Shown: positions 1-9,941, counted from the first letter of the stretch. The stretch: DNA of 64,000 nucleotides from Gymnopilus junonius (GCA_015501075.1 JADNYJ010000058.1:156283-220282), one strand, 5' to 3'. Program-made: numbers and translations. The notes: generated by a model not told the origin, from the letters alone.

Positions 1-960
1 GGAGCATTACCGAGGGTTTAGAAAGAAGCTATAAAGCAAAGATTTAAGAATGATAAAATTAAGACACCATGAAGCGCACCTTAACAGCCGCTGGGGCTGC
101 GGGACTAGAATTAATGATGACCACGGACTCCTCAGAAGTCGAAGAACTGGGAGGAGGCCAGCCTCATCGTCATCTTCATGTTGTTGTCCTATTTTAATTA
201 AAAACAAGTTCAGTTAAACTGGACAGATAAAGAAGAAAAATGATAGCGTACCTCATGGTCAGAATGAGCGACATCTTTGTTTGAGACCTGCTCAGGCTCT
301 TCCCCATCTGAATCTTGAACATATTTCGTAGATTTAATGCGAGGACGATGCTGAAAACATCATTAGAGTGTTAGCAAGATATTATAAAAATATCATGCAC
401 CTTGATGACATCCTTAGCACCTATGGGCATATCTGCGACAGGAGAAGGCTGAAGAGAGGCTGAGGAAAAAACAGATTGAACTGTCTCAGCTGGACCTTTT
501 TCATTGCGACGTGCTGGACAGTGCTGCAGACTTCAAAATTGTGTGATAAATCGAGGACTCGATAGTACCATGAATTTTGATGACGTCTTGCACCTTCTGG
601 TAGAGGCCGCGAAGCTCGAAGAAGCGCTCGAGAAGAAAAGAAGGATCGGGATCAAAGCAATGTTGGCTGGCTCACGGAGCGCAACCATCTAATGATAATT
701 TAAATGAAATAGAAAGATAGATAAAAATTATAAAGATGCACCATTATTTTGTCCAGCTCCTTGTCGAGCATATTGAAAGCAAGTTGGGCATTTTCGGCGC
801 TATTCCGATACTGACATAGTTGCGACATTTCTTCATGATGTCGTCGGACAAGTCGCGCACGATGTTGCTGAGCGAAAATAATTCCGCAGTGGACATTGTG
901 AGACAAGATAAATATTGACTTCAAATACGAGGAAGGGGGATATTGAAAAGCAGCAAACTC
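1..960 (-). pseudogene. unrecognised intron-split gene remnant, 3' part, decayed
   Basis: Read on the minus strand, several segments give coherent hydrophilic protein: a piece around 740-900 with RARLVRRHHEEMSQL, a piece around 480-690 with REPANIAL then DPDPSFLLERFFELRGLYQK, a piece ending at the donor near 400 (SPVADMPIGAKDVIK), and acidic pieces near 265-355 and 60-200 (EEPEQVSNKDVAHSDHE; HEDDDEA; STSEESVVIINSSP). Good GT...AG introns separate them near 350-400, 200-260 and 20-70. Frame has to be changed inside at least three of the pieces, so the gene looks broken rather than merely spliced. The end of the gene lies outside the window. I do not recognise the family. The helical, charged head and low-complexity acidic tail resemble DNA-binding or transposon-linked fungal proteins, but that is only an impression. 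Confidence 0.4.
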
Positions 961-1262
961 ACCTGGTTTTTATACCTGTGATAAAAACAGATTGGGGGCC
1001 GTTCAATAAAAATTCTCTGCCTTTGAAATTAGAGGGGAAATGGTTAAGCGCTTGAAAGATAGTGCGTGCACTACTGGAGACACCAAATGCGTTGCCTCTG
1101 AGGCTCAAAACAATTCCCTAGGACCTTAGAACTGAATACGATCTTTACATTTCCTTATTTAGCAGGAGTAAATTCCCTGTTTAGGAATATGTCGGACGGT
1201 GGCAGTGTTGATTAATTAAAGATTGATCCTTGAGTACGTCTTCTCTCTTGTCAAATAATTCT

Positions 1263-1554
1263 ATGACTGAGGACAGTCAGAATTTAAGTCGAGGGGAGAT
1301 GATGATGAACAATGATATTGGATAGACTAATAAAGATATAATGATATAAGTGACAGACACAAAAAAAATTATAGACATGAAAAATTTTTGACACAAAGCG
1401 GTGTTAGGAATCAAATTGACTTGATAAAATCAATGAAAAATGCATGAGGGCAAAAGAAGGAAACATATCCCAAATGTTAATTAAAAAAAAAAATTAGAGT
1501 CCGGATAGATGACCGAGGACAGTCAATACCTAAAGTCGAGGGGAGATGATGAGA
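1263..1554 (+). repeat. two direct copies of an LTR-element 3' flank with purine tract
   Basis: A 46-bp segment at 1263-1308 recurs with differences at 1509-1554. Both contain GAGGACAGTCA, then AAGTCGAGGGGAGATGATGA. A purine-rich tract followed by TGATG is what is seen between the end of pol and the 3' LTR of Ty3/gypsy elements. About 200 bp of AT-rich sequence lies between the copies. I take them as 3' ends of two decayed plus-oriented gypsy-type elements, or a duplication within one. No matching pol is present in this orientation. Confidence 0.45.
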
Positions 1555-1790
1555 CCGTTACATGGCTATGTGTGAAAACGGGCCATCCCCATTATTTTCG
1601 ACCATCTCTATAAATTAATATAGGTTGTTGATAGCCTTCCCGAGCTTAAACATCCTGAATATCCTCAAGAAAACCACATTAAAACATTAAAAGCTTAATA
1701 TCAAAAGATATAATGATTATGATCACCTAGTAATCATTAATCATTTATTATAAGATACACAAGCGAATTACTACAGTCCTTACACACTAG
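1547..1790 (+). repeat. possible Ty3/gypsy LTR
   Basis: The sequence starts TGATGAGACCGTTACATGG right after the purine tract and contains a TATA-like CTCTATAAATTAATATAGG near 1606-1624. It becomes AT-rich and could end in TTACACA near 1788. No second LTR or target-site duplication was found, so the ends are uncertain. Confidence 0.3.
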
Positions 1791-2855
1791 TAGGGGCCTC
1801 GAGTTTATTTAAAATAACTACCAAGGGAGTGCGGAGACATGCACAGACAATGGGAGCGACCTTTGACCCGATATAGAAATGCGGAGTGACAGACCAAACA
1901 AGTCAATTACTCCGAAGCGGTAATCTATTTTTATCATCCGGAGGAATGTAACCAGAAATGGAATGATCCACGATGATCGACATCGGAGCGGGTGCTATTT
2001 TTGGTAATATGAAGACGCGACACAAGGATGCTCGTCCCCTCAGCTCCCTCATAAAACTAATAAGAATACACCTGTCCTAGACACATTAGCGATCCCCTGA
2101 GGATGTAGACAAAATCCTCTGTGAGGTAGATAAATATTAAAGACACTATAATGAACCGGCCGTTGCACGATCGCAACAGCAGGAATATTAATCCGATAAA
2201 ATGCCTTAAATGGCAATGAGATAAATATTCGGGCTTGATGAATATGCCCAACCAATGGCATAATTCCCCTCACTCCGAAGCGGACCAATGACGAGATAAT
2301 TAATTACACAGCGCTTATCAAATTAGCTTAGTAAGACACCCAGTAAAATAGTATAAAAACCAGTAGAATTAGTGTAGAAAAGCAAGCAGACAGTACCCCT
2401 CAAGTCATAGCAATACAATCGAGCGTCTGGCTTCTAAACTCGATAATAGAAAGATAATTGATTGATATAAAAGCGAAGAAGCTTCAGACAAACTTAGAAT
2501 TGAGCTCAGATAGAGATAGATTAAGCAAAGGCTTATTATTCAAGTCAGGACCTAGTTGAGTAGTTGGGAGTAGACAGAGCATCACTCAGCTACAAAAGTA
2601 TGAAGTCTTTTAGTTCAAAAGCATAGCCAGAGCCTAGTTTTATCTCAAGAAGAGATTAGTCAAGTTTAGAGAAGTTCCATGCCAGAAAGTCAATTAAAGC
2701 GATCCATTATCCAAAAACCCCTACAATTCATTGTAAAACCCCATAAAAGCGAACTTAATTAAAAGACATTGATACTTACACTCCCCAGAACTTACACAAG
2801 TCAAGGGATATTTGTTGGGTTTAATAAAAGCGATTTATATTGTTTTTCATACCTA
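1791..2855. other. AT-rich stretch without a recognisable gene
   Basis: Only short overlapping ORFs occur and none gives convincing protein. There are promoter-like TATAAAAG motifs (for example near 2467) and several AAAAGCGA repeats between 2470 and 2830. This probably represents eroded LTR or transposon flank between the gypsy fragment and the LTR-like pieces to its left. Confidence 0.4.
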
Positions 2856-2859
2856 CAAA

Positions 2860-3540
2860 CTACCTAAACTTATCAGTGAGGATGTCATGTCAGAGTAGGT
2901 TGGAGTCCATGAGGGATACTGCGCGGAGGGTGGGTTCAAAGAGTTGAGTGGCACGGAGGGATGCAGAGAGTTGTTCTTGGGTGAAAATAGGTCAGAAGTT
3001 GCTTGGGTTAATGCTTGCATAGTCACTATTTCCCCCTTTGGGGTAGACATCCCATTGTCTAGTTAAAGAGTCAGGTTTCATACCGAGATGTCCAGGGTGG
3101 AAGCAGATGACGAGGTTGAATTGGCAGAGATATTCAGACCAGTGGGCTTGTCAGCATGTAAGAACTTTTGCAGTTGCGAAATACGTTAAATTCTTGTGGT
3201 CAGTGACAACATCGATTGGAGCGGCAGAGCCTTCCAGATAATGTTGCCATACTTTAAATGCATCAAAAATTGCCAGTAGTTCTTTATTGTGGGTGTTGTA
3301 GTTAATTTCAGGACCTGTGAAGGTTCATGAGTGAAATGCGACAGGGTGGATCTCATCATCGGAGGTGCAGATGGAGAGTATCACTCCAAGCACGTAGTCA
3401 GAAGCATCAGTTTCCACTATAATCGGATGGTTGGGAACCCAGTGAGTAAGTATCGGAGCAGTTGTAAATGCTTTCTTGAGCTTGTTGAAGGCTTTTTGAG
3501 CAGCATCGTTGAATTGCCAAGAGGTTCCTTTCCTAGTGAG
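2860..3540 (-). pseudogene. gypsy RNase H region, no integrase after it
   Basis: In the frame continuing RT, the minus strand reads HPIIVETDASDYVLG, HNKELLAI and VVTDHKNLTYF, the three conserved pieces of gypsy-type RNase H, with stops in between (for example after PVAFHS). A tail with QEQLSASLRATQLFEP follows, normally the tether to the integrase zinc finger. No HHCC or D,D(35)E integrase sequence appears below 2860. Confidence 0.8.
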
Positions 3541-4240
3541 TCAGGTAAGCGGAACAATGATGTCGGAGTAGTCGGAGATAAAATGTCGGTAGAAATTTGT
3601 GAAACCTAAGAAGGATTGCACATCCTTAATCTTCTTGGGTTTGGGCCAATCTTGGATAGTCTTGATTTTGCTTTCATCCATTTTGAGGCCTTCTGGTGAA
3701 AGAATGAATCCAAGGTAGTTAACCGTGTTTGTAGAGAAATTGCATTTGTTGGAGCAGGCATACAGACCATGTTGTCGGAGACATCGGAGGACTTCGTGAA
3801 CGTATTCCTTATGCTGGGTAGGATCATCGGAGTAGATCAGGATGTCGTCGAGGTAAACAATGACAGACACATCTAATAAATCACTTAGTATGTCATTCAT
3901 GAAGCATTGAAAAATGGCAGGTGCATTGGACAGTCCAAATGGCATAACATTCCATTCAAACGATCCATAGCATGTTCAAATGCTGTTTTCCATTCGTCGC
4001 CCTCTGCTATGTGGACTAGGTGATAGGCATGTTGGAGGTCGATGGCCATATAGATGCATGCTTTACCAGCAGTGGACAGGAGGTCAGTGATGAGCAGAAG
4101 CAGGTATCAGTCTTTCTTCATGATCTTGTTTAATCCTCTAAAGTTGATGCAAAGTCATAGTGATCCATCCTTTTTGCGAATGAAAAGGATTGGAGCACCA
4201 TGCGGAGAGGTTGAAGGTCAAATGAAACTGATTCGGAGGT
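3541..4240 (-). pseudogene. gypsy reverse transcriptase
   Basis: The frame from 3945 begins MPFGLSNAPAIFQCFMN, RT motif B, and continues to VIVYLDDILIYS, motif C with the catalytic YLDD. Then come NYLGFILSPEGLKMD and QSFLGFTNFYRHFI of the thumb/connection. The first third of RT (HGAPILFIRKKDGSLR-like and AIDLQHAYH-like segments) is readable near 3960-4200 only after frame changes. The domain is recognisable beyond doubt but broken. Confidence 0.88.
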
Positions 4241-5117
4241 GCTCATTGATAAATTCTTGGAGGGATTGAAGTTCAGATTGTGAAAGGGAGTACATATTTC
4301 CAACAGGTGGGGAAGTGCCAGGTTCAAGATTGATCTTGAGGTCATAAGGTTGATGGGGTGTGAGCATGTCAGCTTTAGATTTACTGAAGACATCCACAAA
4401 GTCATGGTATTCAGGAGGAATACTAGACAGATCAGGCACTTCGTCGGAGACACAAGTGGCATGAGTGGAGATGGCAGGATCGGAGAGGTGAACTGTGAAA
4501 CTTTGAGCACCAGGTAATTTGCATGCTCTTGCGAAAGCAGCTGCATTGATTAGTGAGATGCAAGGTGCATCAGAAGATGCTACAGAGGTCGGAGGTGTCA
4601 GAGGTGTAACCATAGGAGTTGGCAGAGGAAGCGGAGGGGTCGGAGGTTCCAATAATGGAGGTGTAGGCAGCAGAGCTGGCCTATGGGATGACATCGGAGC
4701 CGGGTTGTCAAGTAGTTCAGAACGGAAGTCGATGCAGCCCAATTTCCAGTCAATCAATGGATTGTAGCAGAAGAGCCAGTTATATCCTAGAACCAGAACA
4801 CAGGAGGAGTCCAGTGAGGTTACAAAAAAATCAATAGTAATAGTTTCACCAGAGGGGAATGTAATTGGAATAGAGAGGGTTTCAGTAATCATGTTGCCGT
4901 AGGAGCCATCAATCAGTTTGAGCTTAACTGGATCGATCAGAGAAGGGAGTAAATTATTAGAATGCATGAAATGGGTATCAACAAAACAATGACTAGAACC
5001 AGAGTCAATTAATGTTAAGGCTTTCAAGTCGGAGCAGATCGGAGATGTTAGCAGAAGTCGGAGTGAGTCGGGGTCAGAAAGAGTGGATGTGTTTAGTCTT
5101 ACTTCCTTCATATGCAC
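4218..5117 (-). pseudogene. gypsy protease and N-terminal edge of reverse transcriptase
   Basis: A 299-codon open frame. Near its start, LTLIDSGSSHCFVDTHF carries the D-S-G active-site triad of a retropepsin-type aspartic protease. About 70 residues on, VLVLGYNWL matches the conserved hydrophobic-Gly region of the fold. A proline-rich linker follows (about residues 145-175), then VPDLSSIPPEYHDFVDVFSK and PYDLKINLEPGTSPP, the segment that leads into RT in fungal gypsy elements. The frame shifts near 4240, where the RT palm begins. Confidence 0.82.
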
Positions 5118-5219
5118 ACAGCCAGTGTCAACGGATCCCCAGTGTGTGCAAAGGGATGAGGACTGCTGACTATTTTTTTGAATCCTCGGTGCTGGGATTC
5201 GAAACTTTGGCAGTGCGTG

Positions 5220-5490
5220 CTTTTGCCTTGGAGGTGGAGGAAGTGGACTTCAGACACTCACTAGCTCAGTGTCCAAGTGAGCCACAGAAGAGGCAGAGAT
5301 TGTTGTCGAAGCAGTGTTTGCATTCTTCGGGTCAGTTTGCCATCCTTGCCCAGCTTGTCGGAGATGGAGTCAGAGGTTTTCAGAGTGGATGAATTGCCCA
5401 AGTTGTTCTTGCAGTTGGAGGAGGACTTGTTGGTATTATTGACATGGTTGTTGTTGGAATGTTTGTCAGAGGTCTTGTCGAGGTACAATC
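5220..5490 (-). pseudogene. gypsy nucleocapsid (CCHC zinc knuckle) with internal stop
   Basis: Around 5254-5295 the minus strand encodes CLFCGSLGH, a stop, then ASEC. This is a CX2CX4HX4C zinc knuckle interrupted by one TGA. A Ser/Asn-rich linker precedes it (NNHVNNTNKSSSN, in another frame, near 5430). The knuckle links the Gag region above 5670 to the protease below 5117. Relatives often carry arginine right after the histidine, so the TGA may come from CGA. Confidence 0.7.
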
Positions 5491-5669
5491 AGACATTTTG
5501 TTGGAGGTCTTTTGCACATTCTTGTCCTGTTGGGGCTTCTCACAGACACATTCCAGTAATGAGTGTTGATATCCTGGGCAAGCTCTCGAAGGTCCTTGAG
5601 AGTTTGTGGCTTGCCACGGCTAGCCATAACATCCTTGATGCATTCCGCCAGACTGGAGTAGTAGCAGTG

Positions 5670-6215
5670 TCAGAGAGCGATGCTGTCCCAGCATGAGCGA
5701 ATAGACAGGTGCTTGAATTCGATGTTGTACTTGATGATCCTTTGGTTTTCAGGCATCTTCAAGTTTTCAAGGGCTACAGCGGCATCGGAGGTCGGATCAA
5801 ATGGACCAAATTCAGACTTCAGCATGCCTATGAAGGCTTGCCAGTTGTTTATCCATGGTTCAATAGTCATTGAGTCCAGTATTGCAGGCTCAAAAAATTC
5901 CATCGCAAGGCCATGAAGATAGGAAAGGGCGAATGTGACCTTGTCTTCATCAGCAGTGTAGGCGCAGTTGTTTTGGAAGTAGAGATTACACTGTAAAATA
6001 AAACCATTAAGTTTCCGGGTGTCAGAGCCGTCAAAGGTGTTGGGCTCATGGGCTTTGGTTTTGGTAACCATAGGGCTATCGCAATGCCTGAGCTCTTTGG
6101 GGTCATGGTCGGAGTTGTGATCAGAATGATCGGAGTGATTGGAGTGGTGGGGGTCAAAATCATCGCCAGATCAGGTTCACCACCAGGGGAACCAGGAGCA
6201 GGAGGTGGCAACGGG
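5670..6215 (-). pseudogene. gypsy Gag capsid region
   Basis: An ATG at 6071 begins MVTKTKAHEPNTFDGSD and continues into a Gag capsid-like helical region with the motifs LNGFILQCNLYFQ, PWINNWQAFIGML and EFGPFDPTSDAA, typical of retrotransposon Gag (Retrotrans_gag family). In-frame sequence upstream of that ATG (His/Ser/Asp-rich, 6072-6160) suggests a longer N-terminus reaching the MITE junction. The frame closes at 5670 before the nucleocapsid region, which continues in another frame. Confidence 0.8.
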
Positions 6216-6841
6216 TAGTGTTCGAAAGTCCAGTTAGGTCCGGTTATTTGGTCCCAAAATTCCTAACCGAGACCGAGACTGGTTAGTTATATTTAGAAAT
6301 GGTCAAATAACCAGACTGGACCGTCATTAACCAGTTACGATCAGTTATATGCAGTTATTTGCAGTTATATAACTGGTTAGGACCAGTTACAGTTATAACT
6401 GGTTATTAACTGGTCTTGACCGGTTTTTTGGACCAGTAATACATTAGAGGCAATGTAGTATGGGTTATACACAAAGTTCAAGGTCAAAACAAGCTTAAGA
6501 ATAGCATAAATAGTTGAGATAGAAGGGAATTAGAGCAAGATTCAACAATTTAACAAAGTTCATTATAACTTTTTTAATTCTCAACCAAATTTAACGTGTT
6601 TAGAGTCGTCCGAAAGCTACAATGTAGGGCTATAAATATACTGAGTTTGAAAATTTTTGGACCGGTCATGACCGGTTAAGACCGGTTTTCGTCGGTCTTC
6701 AAATTTTCAAAATTGTTGCTAACTGCTAACCTGACTGCAGTTACAGTTACAATCAGTTAGCATATTTTGCAGTTAGTATCAGTTAGGGTCCAGTTAGGTC
6801 TCAGTTATTTTCCAGTTAATTAACCTAACTTTCAAACACTA
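6216..6841. mobile_element. MITE, 626 bp including TA ends, CAGTTA-rich
   Basis: The left end reads TAGTGTTCGAAAGTCCAGTT. The reverse complement of the right end reads TAGTGTTTGAAAGTTAGGTT. This gives imperfect terminal inverted repeats bounded by TA on both sides, as for a Tc1/mariner- or pogo-mobilised non-autonomous element. The interior has no ORF of its own but is packed with short CAGTTA, CCAGTTA, AACTGGTTA and ACCGGTT words, in both orientations, clustered toward the ends. It sits exactly between a gypsy Gag fragment and a Helitron helicase fragment. Confidence 0.8.
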
Positions 6842-7502
6842 GAAGCAGCTTCAACTCTCCACATACAGCACATCCTGCCTCTTGAAAATTGGTCAGTGAC
6901 ATTGTTCTGCAAGCCTTTTCAAGTACACGATCAATGATTTCAGCATCGGAAGGCTGTGGAGGAAATGTATCAACATCCTTCGTTACTTTGCTGCGGCACT
7001 TCTTCATATGCTCTGCAGCAAGAGTTGCATCATCAGAATCAATCTTGAAGACAGTATAATATTGAGTACATGTAGTGCAAGTGTGTTCGGCTACAAGCAA
7101 GTACAGTTGTTGCATACTACATTGTGAGCCAATCTGGATGCCATGGAGTTGTGCTATCTTGCAGCCTTCAGTCAACGTCACCATTCTGACCAGCTGTGGA
7201 AGAGGAATTAAGGTGTGTACATATTCAGCCTGAGAATAAGTCTGCAATTCAGGCTGATTGACATGTGCCTTGAATCAAAATTTGCCTCCTGTGCCTGAGT
7301 CATATGCAGAACAAATATAAGCTTCAATGTCCTTCATATGCACAGCATGCTTGGCCTGTCCTCCACCTACTCTATGATACAATGTTGATGAAGAATTTTG
7401 GCATGTAGCCACAGGTGAGCATTGTTTTGAATTTAAATAGATTGAATAGCTCTTCCTATGAGCACTAAATTTTGGAGTATATTTGTGATGTCTCTTAGGC
7501 AA
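6842..7502 (-). pseudogene. head of a Helitron helicase-like gene (DUF6570-type), cut by the MITE
   Basis: The minus strand encodes DTFPPQPSDAEIIDRVLE followed by SLTNFQEAGCAVCGELKLL, where the frame runs into the MITE. The same module occurs in the plus-strand Helitron near 33065 (EFEESGCVVCGQLTLLKDL), where it continues into DUF6570. So this is the N-terminal part of a second Helitron gene with at least two exons (7275-7502 and 6842-7247). Its Rep and helicase parts are not on the other side of the MITE, where gypsy sequence begins instead. The fragment is therefore truncated, not just interrupted. Confidence 0.7.
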
Positions 7503-8347
7503 TGAAAGTATGTCAGACAGAAACCATAAGCTAAAATGTATCTGTTGAATGATATGGTAGAATTTTGCTGGATAGCTGTATATAATACACTCAGGGCCAA
7601 GACTTTATAGTCATGCTTTTGAATATGGTTACATGTCAGTGAAAGCTTAAGCCTAGAAAGGCTGATGTCAGATAAGTGAGAGTGCACACCAACAAAACTC
7701 AAATGAAATATCATGTGAGATAGTGATATGTGCCAGTAGGATTGAGATTCAAAAGCAAAAAGCACATCAGAAGTGGAAAAGAATTTGACAAATTGAATGG
7801 AGAAACGGGTTAATCTAGTTTGCCACTTGAGAGAGAGTGGAATATATACACTTTGACATAGGTCATCCAGGTGCAGAAGATTGGGGTAAATAGCCTGATC
7901 ATTGCTAAGCCAAGGAAGATATACACCCTGAGATAGGTCATATGGGTGCAGATAAGTGAAATTATTAGCCTGATTAGACTCAGAAATATATACACCATGA
8001 TGTAGGTCATTTAGGTGTGGAGAAGTGAAACCAATAGCCTGCACAGTACCAGGCCAATGACAAATACACTCTGCATTGATAAGTGCAAGTTGAGAATACC
8101 CATAAAGGGCGCCCCAAATTCTGGAAGCTGAAACTGAGGTAGATTTTGTCAAGTATAAAATTTCGTGACCTGCAGCCGTTCTCAGTTGATTGGGAAATAA
8201 CCAAGGCAAAGGATACACACTGAGATCATCATAGGTTTGTCTATCACCAACATCAGAGCTCTGCCCAGAGTCAGGAGCAGCAAGCTCAGAGAATAGAGCT
8301 CCCAAGATGCCAATACAAATGCAGAGAAAGAGAGAAGATGGCCTCAT
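7433..8347 (-). CDS. unrecognised ORF with signal-peptide-like start, upstream of Helitron fragment
   Basis: An ATG at 8347 begins MRPSSLFLCICIGILGALFS, a classic hydrophobic signal-like N-terminus, followed by ELAAPDSGQSSDV. The body (about 300 codons) contains three imperfect repeats of about 23 residues (HLNDLHHGVYI, HPYDLSQGVYLP, HLDDLCQSVYIP) matching the DNA repeats at 7843-8041. I do not recognise it. It could be a secreted-protein exon captured by the Helitron, the 5' exon of the Helitron gene, or a chance open frame, since CpG-poor DNA has fewer stops on some frames. Confidence 0.35.
   Translation of the reverse strand: MRPSSLFLCICIGILGALFSELAAPDSGQSSDVGDRQTYDDLSVYPLPWLFPNQLRTAAGHEILYLTKSTSVSASRIWGALYGYSQLALINAECICHWPGTVQAIGFTSPHLNDLHHGVYISESNQANNFTYLHPYDLSQGVYLPWLSNDQAIYPNLLHLDDLCQSVYIPLSLKWQTRLTRFSIQFVKFFSTSDVLFAFESQSYWHISLSHMIFHLSFVGVHSHLSDISLSRLKLSLTCNHIQKHDYKVLALSVLYTAIQQNSTISFNRYILAYGFCLTYFHCLRDITNILQNLVLIGRAIQSI
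7843..8041. repeat. three tandem copies, about 55-76 bp each
   Basis: Copies at about 7843-7918, 7919-7985 and 7986-8041 share TATACACnnTGAnATAGGTCAT, then GGTGnnGA, then TAGCCTG. They encode the repeated HL(N/D)DL...VYI peptide on the minus strand. Confidence 0.65.
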
Positions 8348-8495
8348 TTCAGTCTTCAAACAGAGGTAAAATCAGACTATGCAAGCAAGTGCGAATGGGA
8401 TAAGAAGAAGATTCAACAAGGTCACATGAGCAACATTGATTTCAGCCAATTGATGACACAGTCAAGTGACTGTGATCTATCATCTGACCCTGGGT

Positions 8496-8668
8496 GCTGA
8501 ATAAGCTGACTACTGGTCAGTAGAAAATCTATTTCAGGAGTGCACAGCATTACTGAATAAGCCAACTACTGGTCGATGGGAAGTCAAATTTATTTTGGGA
8601 GTACACAGCATTGCTGAATAAGCCAACTACTGGTTGGTGAAGATTCTATTTCGGGAGTGGACAACAGG
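8496..8668. repeat. three tandem copies of about 57-61 bp
   Basis: The core CTGAATAAGCNNACTACTGGT recurs at about 8496, 8552 and 8612, each followed about 25 bp later by ATTTnnGGAGTnnACA. It lies in the otherwise gene-free stretch 8350-8825 between the signal-peptide ORF and the copia LTR. Nothing else recognisable was seen in that stretch. Confidence 0.7.
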
Positions 8669-8825
8669 AACATCTGCTACTCAACCCTATCGACCAATAT
8701 TTACAGAGAATATATGAAACTGGCTGCTGCTTCTGAGCATCACTCAATAAAAGCATAGATGCAATCACATACATTTAAGCTCCAGAGGTTGGTGGCTTAG
8801 CACAGTCAGACACATTAGCTACAGT

Positions 8826-9060
8826 GTTGACAACCTCAACATTATTGAGCGCAGCATAATAATTTTATATAAGATCATAAAAATACTCGACTGTCCTCTG
8901 GACAGTCTATATACCTATGTACTTATTTACTAGATAATTCTACTAATTTCTAAATACTGGAAAGTGCTACAGCGGATGAGTAAGAATATTAATATGTGAA
9001 GGAATAAATAAGCGCCGTTAAGCATGTCACGTGTTGGCTGATCACCTGATTATCCCAACA
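8826..9060 (-). repeat. Ty1/copia LTR (3' LTR of minus-strand element)
   Basis: On the minus strand the sequence begins TGTTGGGATAATCAGGTGAT directly after the last codons of copia pol and ends ...GGTTGTCAACA, so it is bounded by TG and CA with TGTTG/CAACA inverted ends. The 235 bp include AT-rich sequence near 8870-8990. The right edge is firm because of the adjacent pol end. The left edge is my best guess. Confidence 0.7.
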
Positions 9061-9417
9061 CTCCCCCTTGGTCAGGCAACACTCCGAGTTCGTACATAAA
9101 ATTCTCGTGTGCCAGTTTATTTAGTGCTTTGGTAAATATATCCACGAGGTTTTCATCCGTTTTGATGTAGACTACGTCAATAATTCCAGTTTCCACGAGA
9201 TCTCATAAGAAATGATAAGATATGTCGATATGCTTTGTTCTCGCATGGAATTCCAGGTGGTGAGAAATTGAGATAGCCGCCTGATTGTCCGAAAAAATAG
9301 TGGAGGTCGTCGGGATTGGTAAATCAAGCTCTGAAAATAAAGATCTATGCCAGATTACTTGTTTGGCAATATGAGTGGTGGAGACATATTCTGCCTCAGC
9401 TGTTGAAAGGTGCATCG
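9061..9417 (-). pseudogene. Ty1/copia RNase H, C-terminal end of pol
   Basis: The minus strand reads LSTAEAEYVSTTHIAKQVIW, then IFSDNQAAISI and KHIDISYHFL, a TGA stop, then DLVETGIIDVVYIKT and IFTKALNKLAHENF. This is the conserved C-terminus of copia RNase H (TEAEY, DNQ and KHID...FI.D boxes). Everything upstream (gag, protease, integrase, RT) is missing. The TGA falls where relatives usually have arginine, consistent with CGA to TGA. Confidence 0.88.
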
Positions 9418-9448
9418 CGTGTTGGCTGATCACCTGATTATCCCAACA
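9418..9448 (-). repeat. 31-bp copy of the copia LTR start joined to RNase H
   Basis: Bases 9418-9448 are identical to 9030-9060, the first 31 bp of the LTR on the minus strand. Here they lie directly upstream of the RNase H codons, so the element goes from the first LTR bases straight into the end of pol. It looks like the product of a large internal deletion. Confidence 0.8.
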
Positions 9449-9751
9449 AACATCTTTGCTAATCTCTTCATCTGAGGCAACACTGGCGTCGGCAGTGTGG
9501 GAGGCGATGGAAACAGAGCTGTGGGTACCAAATTTGTCACTGTTGGCAGCATTTGCACGCTCGAATGCTCTGGATAAAGCAAAATCAATAAAACTTGATG
9601 GATTCTTGACGAAAAAGTCGGAGATGGAAGGTGAAGATGGAGTTATCATGAACTCAGCAAAAACCTCAAGAACAACCCATGTTGCAGAGACCATGAAAAC
9701 TGGGAGACCATGAGTTATGTTGCAGAGACCATGAAAACCGGCAAGCTGCAA
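9449..9751 (-). pseudogene. unrecognised open frame upstream of the deleted copia element
   Basis: The minus strand encodes EFMITPSSPSISDFFVKNPS, DFALSRAFERANAANS and ADASVASDEEISKD, then runs into the LTR copy. It reads like real protein and could be host sequence at the insertion site. A small direct duplication (GTTGCAGAGACCATGAAAAC, twice, at about 9681 and 9719) lies at its 5' side. No family was recognised. Confidence 0.35.
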
Positions 9752-9941
9752 GTGAAGAAGACATGCAACAAGACATATAAAATGTCAGCTCCGCTGACAA
9801 TTATACGACCAGTGCATGCTTATTTTCACAGTGCATAGCAAGCGGTTATCTGGTCAGCCAACACAACTTTGTTATGACCTGAATGAATGACGAGGTTAGA
9901 GTGACGCGTCGGACTTTGAAATGATACCGGGAGTTACCGGC

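Larger units (their letters stand above)
2860..6215 (-). mobile_element. truncated, decayed Ty3/gypsy retrotransposon (gag-PR-RT-RNase H)
   Basis: Read from 6215 down, the order is Gag, a zinc knuckle, a retropepsin-like protease, reverse transcriptase and RNase H. This is the Ty3/gypsy (Metaviridae) order except that integrase, expected below 2860, is absent. Both LTRs are missing. The upstream end stops at the MITE at 6216-6841, so the 5' LTR and leader are gone. Several frameshifts and stops lie between the domains, so it cannot encode a working polyprotein. It is a dead fragment deleted at both ends. Confidence 0.88.

Noticed and set aside
2049..2288. Overlapping minus-strand ORFs of 64-79 codons
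   Set aside because: Two frames of the same AT-rich stretch, neither with protein-like composition. Treated as chance.
8826..9060. Target-site duplication around the copia remnant
   Set aside because: The 5 bp beyond the LTR edges (minus-strand ATGTT upstream, CTGTA downstream) do not match, so no duplication can be claimed.
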